A program made the translations under genes and the position numbers. A DNA stretch of 5,353 nucleotides from an uncultured Blautia sp. (GTDB lineage: Bacteria > Bacillota > Clostridia > Lachnospirales > Lachnospiraceae), in assembly GCA_934424575.1 (NCBI GenBank), contig CAKRXU010000072.1, forward strand, positions 1-5,353, in the 5' to 3' direction. This document shows positions 1-5,139 of the stretch, in pieces. Under the pieces are notes generated by a model. That model was not told the origin of the DNA. It saw nothing but the letters and a program-made list of their open reading frames with translations, and did no database searches. Position 1 is the stretch's first letter; every line of letters begins with the position of its first letter.

Positions 1-1
1 T

Positions 2-74
<73 letters not shown>

Positions 75-77
75 TTT

Positions 78-110
78 ACCTTGTAAAAACAAGGTGATGC
101 AAAACTGCAT
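78..110 (+). other. Two small hairpins in the tRNA spacer
   Basis: The 38-base spacer between the tRNA genes holds two perfect inverted repeats. ACCTTGT (78-84) pairs with ACAAGGT (89-95) around an AAAA loop, and ATGCA (97-101) pairs with TGCAT (106-110) around a 4-base loop. Neither is followed by a T-run, so they are not terminators. They would fold in the primary transcript between the two tRNAs and could guide its processing; that role is inference. Confidence 0.5.
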
Positions 111-112
111 AT

Positions 113-185
113 GGGGTATTAGCTCAGTTGGTAGAGCACTTGACTTTTAATCAAGTTGTCCGGGGTTCGAATCCCCGATGCCTCA
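113..185 (+). tRNA. tRNA-Lys (anticodon TTT)
   Basis: The acceptor stem pairs 113-119 with 178-184 (including G-T pairs), with discriminator A185. The D-arm is at 122-137. The anticodon stem pairs 139-143 with 151-155, and the loop carries TTT at 146-148, reading AAA/AAG lysine codons. The T-arm has the usual GGTTCGAATCC core. No CCA is encoded. It lies 38 bases after tRNA-Phe and just before a terminator, so it is the last gene of the tRNA unit. Confidence 0.97.
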
Positions 186-197
186 TTGATTTTTAAG

Positions 198-225
198 AAC
201 ACTATCATTTCGATAGTGTTTTTTT
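198..225 (+). terminator. Intrinsic terminator of the tRNA unit
   Basis: AACACTATC (198-206) pairs perfectly with GATAGTGTT (212-220) around a 5-base loop, and T221-225 extends the run to seven Ts. It starts 13 bases after tRNA-Lys and closes the two-tRNA transcript. The A-rich 5' flank (195-199) can extend pairing into the T-run. Confidence 0.93.
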
Positions 226-235
226 CTTGCCTAAG

Positions 236-276
236 TTCTTTTTATATTGATGCCCGCATATATTATAGTACATGCG
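236..276 (+). promoter_or_regulatory. Candidate promoter with inverted repeat over the -10 region
   Basis: TTCTTT (236-241) and TATATT (259-264) are 17 bases apart; TATTAT (261-266) is an alternative -10. The inverted repeat CGCAT (255-259) / ATGCG (272-276) brackets this AT-rich box and could be an operator. The -35 is a poor match to consensus. It would give a leader of about 100 bases for the small gene starting at 370. Confidence 0.3.
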
Positions 277-332
277 TAGTAGTGGGACGTGCGCAATCCC
301 GGCTTCTTGGCATGGAAGAATAAAGATTACCT

Positions 333-356
333 GTGAACGAAGTGAACAGTGACGAA
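333..356 (+). repeat. Short degenerate tandem repeat, GTGAAC-type
   Basis: Three imperfect copies lie head to tail: GTGAACGAA (333-341), GTGAACA (342-348) and GTGACGAA (349-356). They sit directly before the ribosome binding site of the small gene at 370. Their meaning is unknown; they could be part of a dispersed intergenic element. Confidence 0.4.
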
Positions 357-357
357 T

Positions 358-365
358 AAGGAGGG
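358..365 (+). promoter_or_regulatory. Ribosome binding site that sets the start at 370
   Basis: AAGGAGGG is a near-perfect anti-16S match, ending 4 bases before ATG 370. It rules out the upstream in-frame ATG at 349, which would place this site inside the coding region. Confidence 0.85.
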
Positions 366-369
366 CATT

Positions 370-678
370 ATGAAGAAAATAAGAGAGAGTTTTCATATGA
401 TCGCTGCTGCTGTATTTTGTCTTGTGATGAGTGTTAAAGCAATCGTTTTAAAAGAAATGGGACAGGCTGTGGGGCTTAGTGCTGGAGCTCTTGGATATGT
501 TCCTGGAGTTCAGAATGTGGCAGGAAATACAACTGATTCTTCTATGTACAGAACTGCGTCAGAACATGATAATTATATAAGGAAGGTTTTCTTCTGGATG
601 AGAGGTCCGGGTGACAGGAGTGTGGATGCATTAGATGGCATTCCATCGATTATGCAGAATGTGATCCTTCAGGAATAA
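370..678 (+). CDS. Small hypothetical membrane-anchored or secreted protein
   Basis: This 102-residue protein is not recognised as a known family. The start at ATG 370 rests on the strong AAGGAGGG site. The N-terminus has a basic stretch (MKKIRESFH) followed by a hydrophobic segment at about residues 10-28, which fits a signal peptide or a single membrane anchor. The rest (about 30-102) is soluble, with a Gly/Ala/Val-rich part around 30-50 and a charged part with aromatics around 65-80. No cysteine, metal-binding or catalytic motif stands out. It is a single-gene unit between the tRNA terminator and a convergent gene. No plus-strand terminator follows it; the hairpin at 691-733 has its T-run on the other strand. 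It is probably a real, lineage-restricted gene because of the ribosome binding site, but no homology is claimed. Confidence 0.6.
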   Translation: MKKIRESFHMIAAAVFCLVMSVKAIVLKEMGQAVGLSAGALGYVPGVQNVAGNTTDSSMYRTASEHDNYIRKVFFWMRGPGDRSVDALDGIPSIMQNVILQE

Positions 679-686
679 ATGCAGAT

Positions 687-733
687 AAAAATACCGTTTC
701 TCTGCTTCTTCGGTTAAAACAGAGAAACGGTAT
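687..733 (-). terminator. Terminator of the metallophosphoesterase gene
   Basis: A perfect 14-bp stem pairs 691-704 with 720-733 around a 15-base loop. The run of five As at 687-691 gives a T-run at the end of the minus-strand transcript. On the plus strand the hairpin is followed by AGAGTCTGAG, with no T-run, so it points only leftward. It starts 11 bases beyond the stop codon at 745-747. Confidence 0.88.
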
Positions 734-744
734 AGAGTCTGAGA

Positions 745-1947
745 TCAGAAGTTCTGGAATGTAACATTGATCGTGCAGATCTCACTGTTGGTGCCGACTC
801 GCATGGCTGGCCCCCAGACACCGGATCCGGAAGTGACGATATTGTGCATGGATCCTTTTTGGAGATAGCCACAGGGATTTTCCCACAGGAATTTGATCGT
901 TATGTTTCCCGGGAATGTCTGTCCATCGTGCGTGTGGCCACAGAGATCAAGATCAACACCTGCATCTGCAATTTCCTGGAGTTCTTTTGGCTGATGGTCA
1001 ATAAATATAACTGGTTTATCCTTGTCCAGCTTCTCGGTAAGCTGGGCAGGGGTTTTTCTTTTTTCTTCTATTTTTTCTATCAGGGAAGCGTCTTTACGGC
1101 CGACTACGTAGAAACTGTTGTCGATCAGGACAGCTTCATCTTCCAGAAGCTGTATATTGCTGTCTTTTAGAAATTCCCTCATGCGTGGATCTTTGAGGCT
1201 CTCTGCCCCTTCTTTGCCAGGATTAAAGGTAAAACCGGCAAGGATTGGCTCATTCAGATCATGATTTCCCCAGCAGGCATAAATACCGTAACGGGAATTG
1301 ATCTTTCGTAGGATTTTTTTGACCTTTTCGGGCTCATGGATCGCTTCGTATTCGTTATCAAAAATATCTCCGGCAATGCAGACAAGATCAGGATTTTGTT
1401 TATTTATTTTTTTTACGATTTCTTTTGCATGGATGGTGCCTGCATTGTAGCCGAAATGTGTATCGGCGATCAGCACGATCTTCAGGGAATCGAGTTCGCT
1501 GGCAGATTTATCAACAGTAACTTCATAAGGCGTTACATTAATATGTTTGGCATGATAGATGCCGCGGATACTGATCAGCAGAACACTAAAGATGCAGACA
1601 GCTCCGGCAATCGCAAACGCAACACGTGAATGGATCCAGGATGCATGGAAAACGTATTTGAGGATCAGTCTTATGATGTCCGCACTCAGCACGATCATCA
1701 GAATATACATAAAGATCCCAAGAAAATAGTTGCTGGTGACTTTGAGGATCCTGTGCAGGGAAGCTGGTTTTTTTATCAAAAATCCTGTCAGTGGGGTGGT
1801 GGAGATCAGAACGTAGACGATCGCCAGAATAACCCGAAAAACAGTTGACTGAAACAGATGATGACAGTTTCCAATCCACAGGTAACTCCACCGGAGTACA
1901 TAAAGGTTAAGTAATATATAGACTGGTGCCAGATAAATTGCAAGCAT
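745..1947 (-). CDS. Membrane-anchored calcineurin-type metallophosphoesterase
   Basis: This 400-residue protein has an N-terminal membrane part and a C-terminal phosphoesterase domain. Hydrophobic segments lie at about residues 2-20, 33-57, 73-98 and 107-128, consistent with about four membrane helices. The catalytic domain (about 154-400) shows every metallophosphoesterase motif in order: ADTHFG (D162, H164), GDIFDNE (D194), GNHD (N228, H229, D230), IDHQP (H318) and GHTH (H338, H340). These residues bind two metal ions in this superfamily, so the enzyme should be active. Architecture and motifs resemble the YkuE/YaeI-like group of membrane-associated phosphoesterases. The substrate cannot be read from sequence. 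The start is supported by AAAGGAGGTG (1956-1965) 8 bases upstream. It is monocistronic, with a consensus promoter (2002-2030) and its own terminator (687-733), and diverges from the SpoIID-like gene. Confidence 0.93.
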   Translation of the reverse strand: MLAIYLAPVYILLNLYVLRWSYLWIGNCHHLFQSTVFRVILAIVYVLISTTPLTGFLIKKPASLHRILKVTSNYFLGIFMYILMIVLSADIIRLILKYVFHASWIHSRVAFAIAGAVCIFSVLLISIRGIYHAKHINVTPYEVTVDKSASELDSLKIVLIADTHFGYNAGTIHAKEIVKKINKQNPDLVCIAGDIFDNEYEAIHEPEKVKKILRKINSRYGIYACWGNHDLNEPILAGFTFNPGKEGAESLKDPRMREFLKDSNIQLLEDEAVLIDNSFYVVGRKDASLIEKIEEKRKTPAQLTEKLDKDKPVIFIDHQPKELQEIADAGVDLDLCGHTHDGQTFPGNITIKFLWENPCGYLQKGSMHNIVTSGSGVWGPAMRVGTNSEICTINVTFQNF

Positions 1948-2001
1948 AAAAAAAGCACCTCCTTTTTGTTATAAGCAAGCAGTCCTATTGATATGCCCTA
2001 T

Positions 2002-2030
2002 AGTATAGTATGAATAAGATGCGCTGTCAA
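2002..2030 (-). promoter_or_regulatory. Sigma-A promoter of the metallophosphoesterase gene
   Basis: Read on the minus strand, TTGACA (2025-2030) and TATACT (2002-2007) are separated by exactly 17 bases. The -35 is perfect and the -10 matches 5 of 6. Transcription would start near 1995, giving a leader of about 48 bases before ATG 1947. No long hairpin is seen in that leader, so strong constitutive expression is the simplest reading. Confidence 0.88.
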
Positions 2031-2095
2031 AAACTGAACGGAAATATTTATAAAAGATGAAAAAAGGACATATATTAGGATAAAACACTGGCTGG

Positions 2096-2938
2096 ATGAG
2101 CATTATGAAGAGAAAAAGTGTTTTTAATCTGTCAAAGATCCTGGTGTTTGCGCTGCTTCCGTATTTGTCGGTGAGTGTGATCAATGGAAGTGAGAGGATA
2201 TTACTGAATTACAGACCAGATCCTGAGGTATATCTGACGGCAGTTCTTTCGTGTCAGATTTCACCGGATTATGAGTTACAGACGGTGGAAGCGCAGGCGG
2301 TCATTGCGAGAAGCAATCTTTTCCGGAAATTTGCGGAGGAGGAAAATTGGCTGGATGTGTTGAGAGAAATGGGGAAAAGTATAAAGAATCAGTGCAAATG
2401 GTGGATATCTGATGAGATTTATGAAGATGCTGTGGAAAATACAGAAGGGAAAGTCCTGCTTGTGGAGGGAAAACTGAATCTTGTTCCATATCACGAGATC
2501 AGTGGCGGCACAACCAGAGACGGGGAGACTGTGTTTGGAAGTTCAGAGTATCAATATTTGAAATCTGTGGACAGCAGTGCAGATAAAGATTCCCCAGACT
2601 ATTTCAGCAGTACATATATTTCGGAGCGGCAGCTGCCAAAAGAATTAGAAATAAAAGAACGGGATTCTGCAGGCTATGTGCTGAGTCTTCAGGCTGATGA
2701 CAAAATCCTGGAGGGAGAAATGTTTGCATTGGGAATGGGACTTCCATCGTCGAATTTTTCCATACAGAAAACAGGGAGTAAAGTTCGTTTCCTGTGCAGA
2801 GGGAAAGGTCATGGACTTGGCTTTTCTCAGTATGGCGGAAATGAACTTGCAAAAGATGGAAGTTTGTGGGAAGAGATTCTGGAAGAATATTTTCCGGAAA
2901 TGGAAATAAGTACATATGACAGAAACGATTTACTGTGA
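2096..2938 (+). CDS. spoIID: SpoIID/LytB-domain protein, catalytic Glu replaced by Gln
   Basis: This 280-residue protein has an N-terminal hydrophobic segment (about 11-29) that anchors or exports it, then a SpoIID/LytB domain (about 42-270). In spore formers SpoIID is the mother-cell lytic transglycosylase that works with SpoIIM and SpoIIP in engulfment. Visible family motifs are YLTAVLSCQISPDY (46-59), EAQAVIARS (65-73), HEISGGTT (133-140) followed by VFG and YLKSV, and the C-terminal GKGHGLGFSQYGG (236-248). The family has YVxGVVxxEMP in the first motif, with the catalytic Glu (Glu88 in B. subtilis). Counting back from AQAV, that position here is Gln54 (codon CAG, 2255-2257). Activity is therefore doubtful. 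The start is uncertain: ATG 2105, with GGATGAG just upstream, is an alternative to ATG 2096. The gene lies 109 bases before a SpoIIQ-like gene, as in C. difficile, with no terminator between. Confidence 0.87.
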   Translation: MSIMKRKSVFNLSKILVFALLPYLSVSVINGSERILLNYRPDPEVYLTAVLSCQISPDYELQTVEAQAVIARSNLFRKFAEEENWLDVLREMGKSIKNQCKWWISDEIYEDAVENTEGKVLLVEGKLNLVPYHEISGGTTRDGETVFGSSEYQYLKSVDSSADKDSPDYFSSTYISERQLPKELEIKERDSAGYVLSLQADDKILEGEMFALGMGLPSSNFSIQKTGSKVRFLCRGKGHGLGFSQYGGNELAKDGSLWEEILEEYFPEMEISTYDRNDLL

Positions 2939-3032
2939 AAAAAGCGAACAGCAATAACATGATTTATTCTGTGCAAAGTTGAATAATACGTCATATTTCG
3001 GGAATGCTATAAATACAAAAATGATTATTGGC

Positions 3033-3040
3033 AGAGGTGA
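3033..3040 (+). promoter_or_regulatory. Ribosome binding site that sets the start at 3048
   Basis: AGAGGTGA ends 7 bases before ATG 3048. The frame is open back to TTG 2979 and ATG 3021, but neither has a usable site upstream. The protein starting at 3048 also begins with a normal short basic stretch before the membrane segment. Confidence 0.75.
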
Positions 3041-3047
3041 ATGGAAT

Positions 3048-3878
3048 ATGACAAAAAACAGAATCGTAAAGTACGCCGCAAACACTGCTCTCCTTGCTGT
3101 CCTGGCAGCGGCGGGAATTGGAGTTTATCAGATCGGTACTTATACTCCGGACAAGGAAATTCAGGAAGAACTGCAGACAGATCAGAGCGAAGACACAGAA
3201 GAGACACCGATGGTGGATGCAGACACCAGTCTGGTTGACGCGGAGATCAGCGATACGACAGGGCAGAACGATACAGCAGAAGAAAAAATCACTCAGACGC
3301 TCACTGACAGCGCAGACAGTTCAGAAAAAACTTCAGACAGTGTTTCAGCAAATGAAGCAATCACAGAAACCGCGAATGCAGCAAATGCGGTGGAAGATTC
3401 CATGACGGATCAGGAAAAAGTCACAGATGTTTCCGCAAGTGCACTGAGTGCCCCGAAACTTAGTTTTTCCGAAGATACGCTGATGGAATGGCCGGTACAC
3501 GGAACGATCCTTCTGGATTATAATATGGATCAGACGGTTTATTTTCCGACCCTGGATCAGTATAAACTGAGCCCTGCGATCGCAGTTCAGGCAGTGGAAG
3601 GTGCACCGGTGACCGCAGCAGCAGATGGAACGGTTTATTCGATCGAAGAAGACGCACAGACGGGAACAACCCTGACGATGGAGCTTGGAAGCGGATATCA
3701 GGCAGTTTACGGACAGCTCAAAGACCTCTGTGTGGAGGAAGGCGACACAGTAACAGAAGGAACTGTGATCGGCTATGTCAGTGCGCCGACGAAATATTAC
3801 AGCAAAGAAGGAAATAATCTTTATTTTGCAATGAAAAAAGACGGCAAGCCGATTGATCCGATCACCTATCTTCCGTAA
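3048..3878 (+). CDS. spoIIQ: SpoIIQ-like degenerate LytM (M23) domain protein
   Basis: This 276-residue protein has a basic N-terminus, one membrane helix (about 10-28), a long acidic Ser/Thr/Asp/Glu/Ala-rich linker (about 33-135) and a C-terminal LytM/M23 domain (about 147-276). The fold is recognisable from EGAPVTAAADGTV (184-196), the YGxL motif, VEEGDTVTEGTVIGYV (229-244) and PIDPITYLP at the end. The zinc residues are gone. The HxxxD motif is S175...A179, YGHL is YGQL (Q223), and HLHF is NLYF (N257, Y259). Together with its place after the SpoIID-like gene, this suggests SpoIIQ, the forespore protein that pairs with SpoIIIAH across the septum. B. subtilis SpoIIQ is likewise inactive as a peptidase, whereas C. 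difficile SpoIIQ keeps the site. A weak sigma-F-like box (GAATA 2981-2985, GGGAATGCT 3000-3008) lies upstream. Another degenerate LytM scaffold protein cannot be excluded. Confidence 0.8.
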   Translation: MTKNRIVKYAANTALLAVLAAAGIGVYQIGTYTPDKEIQEELQTDQSEDTEETPMVDADTSLVDAEISDTTGQNDTAEEKITQTLTDSADSSEKTSDSVSANEAITETANAANAVEDSMTDQEKVTDVSASALSAPKLSFSEDTLMEWPVHGTILLDYNMDQTVYFPTLDQYKLSPAIAVQAVEGAPVTAAADGTVYSIEEDAQTGTTLTMELGSGYQAVYGQLKDLCVEEGDTVTEGTVIGYVSAPTKYYSKEGNNLYFAMKKDGKPIDPITYLP

Positions 3879-3896
3879 ACGGGATAGTTACAGTTA

Positions 3897-3925
3897 TTCA
3901 CAAAATATAAAACACAACGTATAAT
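3897..3925 (+). promoter_or_regulatory. Strong sigma-A promoter directly before a terminator hairpin
   Basis: TTCACA (3897-3902, 5 of 6 to TTGACA) and a perfect TATAAT (3920-3925) are 17 bases apart. The expected start is near 3932, inside the 5' arm of the hairpin at 3926-3984. It either makes a very short RNA or reads through toward the GIY-YIG gene. Confidence 0.65.
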
Positions 3926-3984
3926 AAAGCAGGTGGGAATCAGCGGTAAAAAATTCGCAGTCGATATTCTCTTACCTGCTTTTT
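3926..3984 (+). terminator. Terminator after the SpoIIQ-like gene
   Basis: AAAGCAGGT (3926-3934) pairs with ACCTGCTTT (3974-3982), with Ts at 3980-3984. The stem continues as GGGAAT (3935-3940) with ATTCTC (3966-3971, one G-T pair) past a two-T bulge, and an inner GCGG/TCGC stem (3943-3946 with 3955-3958) closes an A-rich loop. It begins 47 bases after the SpoIIQ-like stop codon and should end that transcript. Confidence 0.8.
3932..3984 (+). ncRNA. Possible small RNA of about 50 bases
   Basis: A consensus promoter (3897-3925) would start transcription near 3932, and the T-run at 3980-3984 would end it. The product would be almost entirely one structured hairpin. The downstream GIY-YIG gene has its own promoter after this point, so the first promoter seems to have another purpose. 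This is inference from signal layout only; no known RNA family is recognised. Confidence 0.3.
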
Positions 3985-4010
3985 GAATGTATATAGAAGT
4001 GAAATACAAT
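3983..4010 (+). promoter_or_regulatory. Likely promoter of the GIY-YIG gene
   Basis: TTGAAT (3983-3988) and TACAAT (4005-4010) are 16 bases apart. The -35 overlaps the last Ts of the preceding terminator. Transcription would start near 4017, about 40 bases before ATG 4057. Confidence 0.5.
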
Positions 4011-4056
4011 TTAAATCGGCTGCTTTTTATAGAGACAAAAGAGGATAAAATACTTT

Positions 4057-4299
4057 ATGAATTACACATATATCGTTCAATGTGCAGACGGGACACTGTA
4101 TACAGGGTGGACGAACTGCCTGCAGAAGCGGCTCAAAGCCCATAATGAGGGAAAAGCCGGAGCGAAGTATACCAGGAGCAAAAGACCGGTAAAACTGGTC
4201 TATTATGAAGGCTTTGAAACAAAAGAAGAAGCAATGCGCAGAGAATATGCGATCAAACAGCTTACAAGAAAACAAAAATTAAACCTGATGGAATTCTGA
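4057..4299 (+). CDS. Small GIY-YIG domain protein (UPF0213/YhbQ-YazA type)
   Basis: The 80-residue protein consists of one GIY-YIG nuclease domain. The first motif is TYIVQC (4-9) and the second is LYTGWTN (14-20), with Thr for the middle Ile of YIG, as is usual in this small family. Next come KRLKAHN (24-30) with the conserved R25, KYTRSKRPVKLVYYE (38-51), and MRREYAIK (60-67) with the conserved acidic E63. Length and motifs fit the single-domain UPF0213 group (E. coli YhbQ, B. subtilis YazA). The E. coli member is reported to act on DNA, but the cellular role is poorly settled. GAGGA at 4041-4045 lies 11 bases before ATG, slightly far but usable. The gene stands alone between its own promoter and the convergent hemolysin III-type gene. 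Confidence 0.93.
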   Translation: MNYTYIVQCADGTLYTGWTNCLQKRLKAHNEGKAGAKYTRSKRPVKLVYYEGFETKEEAMRREYAIKQLTRKQKLNLMEF

Positions 4300-4317
4300 A
4301 AGTACTATAACCGGCAG

Positions 4318-4347
4318 AAAAATACCCTGCCATCAGAATGGCAGGGT
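4318..4347 (-). terminator. Terminator of the hemolysin III-type gene, overlapping its stop
   Basis: ACCCTGCCAT (4324-4333) and ATGGCAGGGT (4338-4347) form a perfect 10-bp stem around a 4-base loop. The A-run at 4318-4322 gives TTTTT at the end of the minus-strand transcript. The stop codon TGA (4333-4335) lies at the loop and the last sense codons form the 5' arm. On the plus strand no T-run follows, so it does not clearly serve the convergent GIY-YIG gene. Confidence 0.88.
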
Positions 4348-4998
4348 GGAAATAAAGCAATACATAAGGATAAAGTGGCAGGCACTTCCAAGCATAACGA
4401 AAACATGAAAAATCTCATGGGAACCGAAATTCTTGTGTCTGGAATTAAATAATGGAAGTTTCAGACCATAGATGATACCGCCGATCGTGTAAATAATGCC
4501 GCCCGCAAGCAGCCATCCGAAACCTGCTCTCGGGAGGGAGTGAAAGATCGGAACAAAAGCCAGTACGCAGAGCCATCCCATTCCGATATAGAGAACGGAG
4601 GACAGCCATTTCGGGCAGGTGATCCAGAGTCCCTTGAGCAGCATGCCAAGGATTGCAACTCCCCATACAAGTCCGCAGAGGATGTAACCGATGCGGTTAT
4701 GCAGTGCAATGAGGCAGACAGGAGTATAGCTTCCGGCGATCATGACGAAGATCATCATGTGATCCATCTTTCGGAGACGGCGGTTGACTTTCTCTGTAGA
4801 GTCTACAGAATGGTAAACGGTACTGGCTGTATAAAGAAGGATCATGGTAAGTATGAACACAGCCAGAGCTGCGATATGCAGTGGTGCCTCCTCACCGGAT
4901 GCAGCTTTGAGAAGAAGCGGCGCAGCACCCGCGATCGCCAGAAGTCCTGCAACACCGTGCGTGATCGCACTCCAGGGATCTTTTAATTTAAGTTTCAT
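4333..4998 (-). CDS. trhA: Hemolysin III/PAQR family membrane protein
   Basis: The 221-residue protein has about seven hydrophobic segments, the normal size and topology for the family. Family motifs are AITHG near the N-terminus (11-15), STVYHS (59-64, with H63), KMDHMMIFVMIAGSYTP (77-93, with D79), and HEIFHVFVMLGSACHF (194-209, with H194, H198 and H208). The histidines and aspartate are the set proposed to bind zinc in PAQR proteins such as the adiponectin receptors. Bacterial members are linked to membrane homeostasis; the old hemolysin name comes from one Bacillus protein. ATG 4998 is chosen because GGAGGTG (5005-5011) precedes it by 6 bases. An upstream ATG at 5043 would put this site and the -10 box inside the gene. 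It is monocistronic with its own promoter, a possible operator and a terminator. Confidence 0.94.
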   Translation of the reverse strand: MKLKLKDPWSAITHGVAGLLAIAGAAPLLLKAASGEEAPLHIAALAVFILTMILLYTASTVYHSVDSTEKVNRRLRKMDHMMIFVMIAGSYTPVCLIALHNRIGYILCGLVWGVAILGMLLKGLWITCPKWLSSVLYIGMGWLCVLAFVPIFHSLPRAGFGWLLAGGIIYTIGGIIYGLKLPLFNSRHKNFGSHEIFHVFVMLGSACHFILMYCFISTLPF

Positions 4999-5004
4999 AA
5001 TAAA

Positions 5005-5011
5005 CACCTCC
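5005..5011 (-). promoter_or_regulatory. Ribosome binding site that sets the start at 4998
   Basis: Read on the minus strand this is GGAGGTG, 6 bases before ATG 4998. It decides for the shorter protein over the upstream ATG at 5043. Confidence 0.85.
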
Positions 5012-5029
5012 AGTGTTAAAAACAGGTAA

Positions 5030-5058
5030 ATAATAAAAACCAATCACGTAGTAATCAA
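5030..5058 (-). promoter_or_regulatory. Promoter of the hemolysin III-type gene
   Basis: Read on the minus strand, TTGATT (5053-5058) and TATTAT (5030-5035) are 17 bases apart. Transcription would start near 5023, giving a leader of about 25 bases. An inverted repeat is centred on the -35 box. Confidence 0.6.
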
Positions 5059-5064
5059 TACTAC
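5048..5064. promoter_or_regulatory. Inverted repeat centred on the -35 box, possible operator
   Basis: GTAGTA (5048-5053) and TACTAC (5059-5064) form a perfect 6-bp dyad with a 5-base spacer. The -35 element (5053-5058) sits at its centre. A repressor bound here would block RNA polymerase. No regulator gene is visible in the window. Confidence 0.4.
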
Positions 5065-5139
5065 ATACTAAGTGTATTAAAACTATACTGCATTTATACA
5101 TAAAAGTAAAGAGCTAATTTAGGAATTTTAGGATAATAA

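Noticed and set aside
205..396. 63-codon minus-strand frame over the tRNA terminator and leader
   Set aside because: It runs through the terminator hairpin and the start of the better-supported small gene, and has no ribosome binding site.
844..1848. Several plus-strand frames inside the metallophosphoesterase gene
   Set aside because: They are antisense to a gene with every catalytic motif in order, and their products show no domain.
2041..2076. Possible sigma-E promoter before the SpoIID-like gene (AAATATT 2042-2048, CATATATT 2069-2076)
   Set aside because: The boxes are 20 bases apart, too far for sigma-E spacing, and the region is AT-rich. No convincing promoter of any class was found here.
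2979..3047. N-terminal extension of the SpoIIQ-like protein from TTG 2979 or ATG 3021
   Set aside because: Neither has a ribosome binding site, and the extension would put extra residues before a normal membrane anchor.
3987..4148. 53-codon frame starting at ATG 3987, overlapping the GIY-YIG gene
   Set aside because: It has no ribosome binding site, starts right at a terminator T-run, lies mostly before the likely transcript start, and is out of frame with the well-supported gene.
4540..5029. Plus-strand frames of up to 148 codons inside the hemolysin III-type gene
   Set aside because: They are shadows of a gene with conserved PAQR motifs; the products lack any recognisable features.
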